A DNA stretch of 64,000 nt from positions 1-64,000 of the forward strand of contig CACZBW010000009.1 of assembly GCA_902779575.1 (NCBI GenBank), given 5' to 3'. Positions 60,751 through 64,000 of this stretch are shown here, piece by piece (the stretch's first letter is position 1; each line of letters starts with the position of its first letter). Under the pieces are notes generated by a model. The model was not told where the DNA came from. It searched no databases and saw nothing but the letters and a program-made list of their open reading frames with translations. The stretch comes from an uncultured Lachnospiraceae bacterium (GTDB taxonomy: Bacteria; Bacillota; Clostridia; Lachnospirales; Lachnospiraceae). Both the position numbers and the translations under genes were made by a program.

Positions 60751-61458
60751 ATGCTGAGAATAGAGCATCTGACGAAAAGCTATGGGGAGAAAAAAGCGGT
60801 GGATGATCTCTCCCTGCATATTAAGGCAGGGGAGATTTTCGGATTCATCGGGCACAACGGCGCCGGAAAAAGTACCACGCTGAAAAGTGCGGTTGGAATT
60901 CTGCAGTTCGATGAAGGTACGATTCAGATCGGCGGGAAAGATATCAGGAAGGAGCCTGTCGCCTGCAAAAAGATGCTGGCCTACATACCGGACAACCCGG
61001 ATCTGTACGAATTCATGAGCGGGATCAAATATCTGAATTTTATCGCGGATATTTTCGCGATTCCGGCCGCCGAAAGGCAGGAAAAGACCCGGAAATACGC
61101 GGATCTGCTGGAACTGACTTCCGATCTGGCCGATCCGATTTCCGCATATTCCCACGGAATGAAACAGAAGCTGACCGTGATCTCGGCCTGGCTTCATGAT
61201 CCGCAGCTGATCGTGATGGACGAGCCCTTCGTCGGACTTGACCCGAAGGCTTCCCATCTGCTTAAGGAGATGATGCGCGAGCACTGTGACAGGGGCGGCG
61301 CGATCTTTTTCTCCACCCATGTGCTTGAGGTGGCGGAAAAGCTCTGTGACAAAGTGGCGATTATCAAGCAGGGCAGGCTGGTCCGGGAAGGCACGATGGA
61401 AGAAGTGCGGGGCGACGACAGTCTTGAGGAAGTTTTCCTGGAACTGGAGGCGGAGTAA
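60751..61458 (+). CDS. ABC-2 exporter ATPase
   Basis: The 235-residue ATPase of the drug/lantibiotic/lipid exporter class has Walker A GHNGAGKST (34-42), C-loop YSHGMKQKL in place of LSGGQ as common in this class, and Walker B LIVMDEPFVGLDP. ATG 60751 is preceded by AAGGAGAAGGG; the frame is open 32 codons upstream. It is followed without a gap by its permease gene. Confidence 0.92.
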   Translation: MLRIEHLTKSYGEKKAVDDLSLHIKAGEIFGFIGHNGAGKSTTLKSAVGILQFDEGTIQIGGKDIRKEPVACKKMLAYIPDNPDLYEFMSGIKYLNFIADIFAIPAAERQEKTRKYADLLELTSDLADPISAYSHGMKQKLTVISAWLHDPQLIVMDEPFVGLDPKASHLLKEMMREHCDRGGAIFFSTHVLEVAEKLCDKVAIIKQGRLVREGTMEEVRGDDSLEEVFLELEAE

Positions 61459-63057
61459 ATGCTGAAAGTACTATTAAAAAAGCAGATTGCCGAGGTATTC
61501 CGGAGCTATTTCTACGACGCGAAGAAAAACAGGATGCGCTCGAAAAAGGCAATTGCCGCGTGGATCATATTCTTCCTGGTTGTGATGATCGGTCTTCTCG
61601 GCGGCATCTTCACGGGATTGTCGCTGAGTGTGTGCGAGACGCTTGCGCAGCTGGATATGGGCTGGCTGTATTTTCTGCTGATGGGCGGGATCGCCGTCAT
61701 GCTTGGCGCTTTCGGAAGCGTATTCAATACCTACTCAGGGCTGTATCTGGCCAAAGATAACGATCTGCTGCTGTCGCTGCCCATACCGGTCCGGACGATC
61801 ATGACCGCGCGGCTGCTGAACGTCTGGCTGATGGGTTCCATGTATTCTGCGGTGGTTCTGGTTCCGGCGCTGGCTGTTTACTGGGTTAAGGCAGGAGCGT
61901 CCGTTTCGAGGATCATCTGCGGCCTGCTGCTGCTTGTCATTGTGACGGTGATCGTTCTGCTGCTTTCCTGCGTTCTGGGCTGGGTCGTCGCGAAGATCAG
62001 CGTGCGGCTGAAAAACAGGAGTTTTATCACAGTCTTTATTTCCTTATTCTTTGTCGGAGCCTACTATTTCTTTTATTTCAAGGCAAACGGCTTTATCAGG
62101 GAGTTTCTCCTGAACGCGGTAAGTTACGGCGAGAAGATCAAAGGTGCGGCCCGCGGGCTCTATCTGTTCGGACGCATTGGAGAAGGAGACGGGCTTGCGG
62201 CAGGGATTTTCACGGCCGGCGCGGGGATCCTTTTCCTCTTGGTCTGGCAGGTTATGTCCAGGACATTTCTGAGCATCGCGGCTGCCGGCGGGAAGACTGG
62301 AAAGACACGCTACGTGGAAAAGCAGGTCCGGCAGAAATCCGTGTCCGGAGCCCTGCTTGCCAAGGAGTTTGCGCGTTTTACGTCCAGCGCCGGCTATATG
62401 CTTAACTGCGGCCTGGCGATTATTCTCATTCCGGCAAGCGGCGTGCTGCTTCTGGTCATGGGGCGGGAGATTCTGCCGGTGCTTACGGAGGTCTTATCCG
62501 GCCGGCCGGACAGTGTCGCTGTTCTGCTCTGCGCAATGCTCTGCCTGCTGGCTTCCATGAATGATATGGCGGCTCCGTCGGTCTCCCTGGAGGGGAAAAG
62601 CATCTGGATTCCCCAGTCCCTGCCGGTCACTCCTAAAGCAGTGCTGCGGGCCAAGACAGCGATGCATCTGATTCTGACGGGAATCCCTGTGCTGTTCGCC
62701 GCCATATGTGCTGCTGTCGTTGTCCCGGCTTCTGTGCCTGTCCGTCTGCTGCTTTGTCTGACCGCACTGGTTTATACGGCGTTTTCAGCCCTGTTCAATA
62801 TGGTTCTCGGCGTCAGGATGCCGATCCTGAACTGGACGAATGAGACCGGTCCCATCAAGCAGAGCGGTGCGGTGGTCGCCGCCATGTTCGGCGGATGGGG
62901 CTTCGGCATTGTGATGGGCGGACTGTACATGCTGATCGGTTACAGGATCGGCGCAGTTGTCTATCTGCTTCTGTGCATTCTTCTGTTCGGCGCGGCGGCG
63001 CTTGCCATGCTGCACTGGCTGGATACAAAAGGCGCTGAGGAATTTGCGGCTCTGTAA
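61459..63057 (+). CDS. ABC-2 type exporter permease
   Basis: The 532-residue membrane protein has about 12 hydrophobic segments and matches the long clostridial ABC-2 permeases (NDLLLSLPIPVRTIMTARL, SLEGKSIWIPQSLPV). The start immediately follows the ATPase stop, with GGAGG upstream. The substrate (antimicrobial peptide, lipid, other) cannot be inferred. Confidence 0.88.
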   Translation: MLKVLLKKQIAEVFRSYFYDAKKNRMRSKKAIAAWIIFFLVVMIGLLGGIFTGLSLSVCETLAQLDMGWLYFLLMGGIAVMLGAFGSVFNTYSGLYLAKDNDLLLSLPIPVRTIMTARLLNVWLMGSMYSAVVLVPALAVYWVKAGASVSRIICGLLLLVIVTVIVLLLSCVLGWVVAKISVRLKNRSFITVFISLFFVGAYYFFYFKANGFIREFLLNAVSYGEKIKGAARGLYLFGRIGEGDGLAAGIFTAGAGILFLLVWQVMSRTFLSIAAAGGKTGKTRYVEKQVRQKSVSGALLAKEFARFTSSAGYMLNCGLAIILIPASGVLLLVMGREILPVLTEVLSGRPDSVAVLLCAMLCLLASMNDMAAPSVSLEGKSIWIPQSLPVTPKAVLRAKTAMHLILTGIPVLFAAICAAVVVPASVPVRLLLCLTALVYTAFSALFNMVLGVRMPILNWTNETGPIKQSGAVVAAMFGGWGFGIVMGGLYMLIGYRIGAVVYLLLCILLFGAAALAMLHWLDTKGAEEFAAL

Positions 63058-63097
63058 TGAAGAGAGCTGCCGGAATGCCGCCGGAAAAAAGTTTATG

Positions 63098-63129
63098 ACC
63101 CTCCCGGTTCTGCTTCGGGAGGGTTTTTC
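63098..63129 (+). terminator. Terminator of the ABC-2 exporter operon
   Basis: ACCCTCCCG at 63098-63106 pairs with CGGGAGGGT at 63116-63124, followed by TTTT. Confidence 0.9.
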
Positions 63130-63275
63130 AATGAAGCCGGAGAAGCGCGTTCTGCCTGCATGAAGAGATGCCTGCGGGGTTGCGAATGTTTGGAAAAAAT
63201 GGAAATGCCGGCCGGGAGGATTCGTGGAAATGAGTTCCTCTGTCCGTATGTTAGGATGTCGGGAAGAAAAAACAC

Positions 63276-63304
63276 CTGACAGACTTTTATGCAGAGAATT
63301 ATAC
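63276..63304 (+). promoter_or_regulatory. Putative promoter of the secreted protein gene at the right edge
   Basis: CTGACA at 63276-63281 and TTATAC at 63299-63304 are spaced 17 bases apart. Confidence 0.4.
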
Positions 63305-63345
63305 GAAAAATCCGAATAAATGATGCGATTCAGGAGGTAAATAAA

Positions 63346-64000
63346 ATGAAGAAATTAGTCGGAGCGCTTCTTTGCGCAGCACTGGCAGCAGGTTCCTTCA
63401 CCGCGTTCGCCCAGGAAAATACCGAAGCGGAGAAGAAGGCTGCGGCAGCAGAGGAATTTTCTTTTGAGGAACTGGACGATCTGGTCTTTTATTACAGCAG
63501 CGGCGTGGGCGGATGGTTTGTTGAACTGAATGTCGCCCCGGACGGCTCCTTTAAAGGGAACTATCATGATTCCGAGATGGGAGAAAGCGCGGATGAGTAT
63601 CCGAACGGAACGGTCTACGGATGCCTCTTCCACGGACAGCTCGAAGCAGGCGGCATGCTGGATTCCGGCGCGGTTGAACTGAATGTGGCGAGCGTTGAGA
63701 TGGATGAAGGCCAGCTTGATGAAGTGATCGAGGACGGAATCCGTTATGTGACGGTCGCCCCGGCAGGCCTTAAAGCAGGAGAGAGCCTGGAGCTTTTCAG
63801 ACCCGGTTATCCGGTTGAGGAGCTTCCGGAGGGCTATCTGTTCTGGTCTCATCTGAATATGCTGGATGAGAAGCCGGAAGAGCTTCCTTTCTACGGGATC
63901 TATAACGCGGCTGAGGACAGCGGCTTTACGGGCGAGCAGAAATATACCGGGCTGGCAAATCCCTGGAGCGAGACGGACGAGAACGGCTTTATGCAGACCG
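63346..64000 (+). CDS. Secreted protein of unknown function (partial, runs off the right edge)
   Basis: The frame opens at ATG 63346 after AGGAGGTAAATAAA and stays open to the window end, giving 218 residues. It has a Sec signal peptide (MKKLVGALLCAALAAGSFTA, cut expected after AFA) followed by an acidic soluble protein with FYYSSGVGGWFVELNVAPDG and VYGCLFHGQL. This has the look of a small beta-rich secreted protein; I do not recognise the family. It is preceded by its own putative promoter and by the exporter terminator. Confidence 0.75.
   Translation, partial: MKKLVGALLCAALAAGSFTAFAQENTEAEKKAAAAEEFSFEELDDLVFYYSSGVGGWFVELNVAPDGSFKGNYHDSEMGESADEYPNGTVYGCLFHGQLEAGGMLDSGAVELNVASVEMDEGQLDEVIEDGIRYVTVAPAGLKAGESLELFRPGYPVEELPEGYLFWSHLNMLDEKPEELPFYGIYNAAEDSGFTGEQKYTGLANPWSETDENGFMQT

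Overview
The window reads as a chromosomal segment of a Gram-positive anaerobe of the class Clostridia, most likely Lachnospiraceae. This is inferred from a moderately GC-rich sequence with strong AAGGAGG-type ribosome binding sites, a Clostridia-style Tad/Flp pilus set (Flp1-like pilin, DUF5702, DUF6382-FHA), aldo/keto reductases with C-terminal 4Fe-4S clusters, YesM-type sensor kinases paired with AraC-type response regulators, and many sugar ABC transporters. No rRNA, tRNA, CRISPR array, transposase gene or prophage was recognised.

Layout. 0-2.6 kb: end of an unidentified membrane protein, a CpaE-like ATPase, a small unknown protein behind a long structured leader, and an orphan Xre repressor. 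2.7-6.8 kb: murG, then a HIT protein with a glycoside-hydrolase-like protein, and a rhomboid protease. 6.9-13 kb, minus strand: Tad pilus genes (Flp1 pilin, DUF5702, Cys/His-rich TadE-like protein, prepilin peptidase, TadE-like protein, FHA protein) without the motor and platform genes. 13.7-19.8 kb: GH3 glycosidase, aldo/keto reductase, threonine-aldolase-like enzyme and AGE-family isomerase. 20-27.7 kb: a divergent sugar or polyol locus with a ROK repressor facing a short-chain dehydrogenase, sugar-binding protein, ABC ATPase, permease and mannitol-dehydrogenase-family enzyme. The repressor and the binding protein are both broken by frame-disrupting lesions. 27.7-31 kb: modBC without modA, facing a NifX-SlyD fusion, with three unusual repeat or hairpin elements. 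31-34.3 kb: a second glycosidase-like protein, nitroreductase, esterase and a small Cys protein. 34.4-44.8 kb: GH94 phosphorylase, hexose phosphate mutase, sensor kinase, sugar ABC importer and response regulator, which together look like import and phosphorolysis of a beta-linked disaccharide. 45-52.6 kb: beta-CASP nuclease, a transglutaminase-like lipoprotein, a large surface protein, a serine hydrolase and a second rhomboid. 52.7-57.4 kb: aldo/keto reductase, then an attenuated amino-acid ABC importer and luxS. 57.5-60.4 kb: mgtE behind a terminator-containing leader, and a secreted transglutaminase-like protein. 60.5-64 kb: an ABC-2 exporter under a near-perfect promoter, and the start of a secreted protein cut by the window edge.

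The strongest leads for follow-up are the mgtE leader, which I could not match to the M-box consensus I know; the paired lesions in the 20-23 kb sugar locus; the tandem structured repeats around the molybdate/NifX-SlyD genes; and the Tad locus without its motor. All functional calls come from reading motifs by eye. No database search was run.
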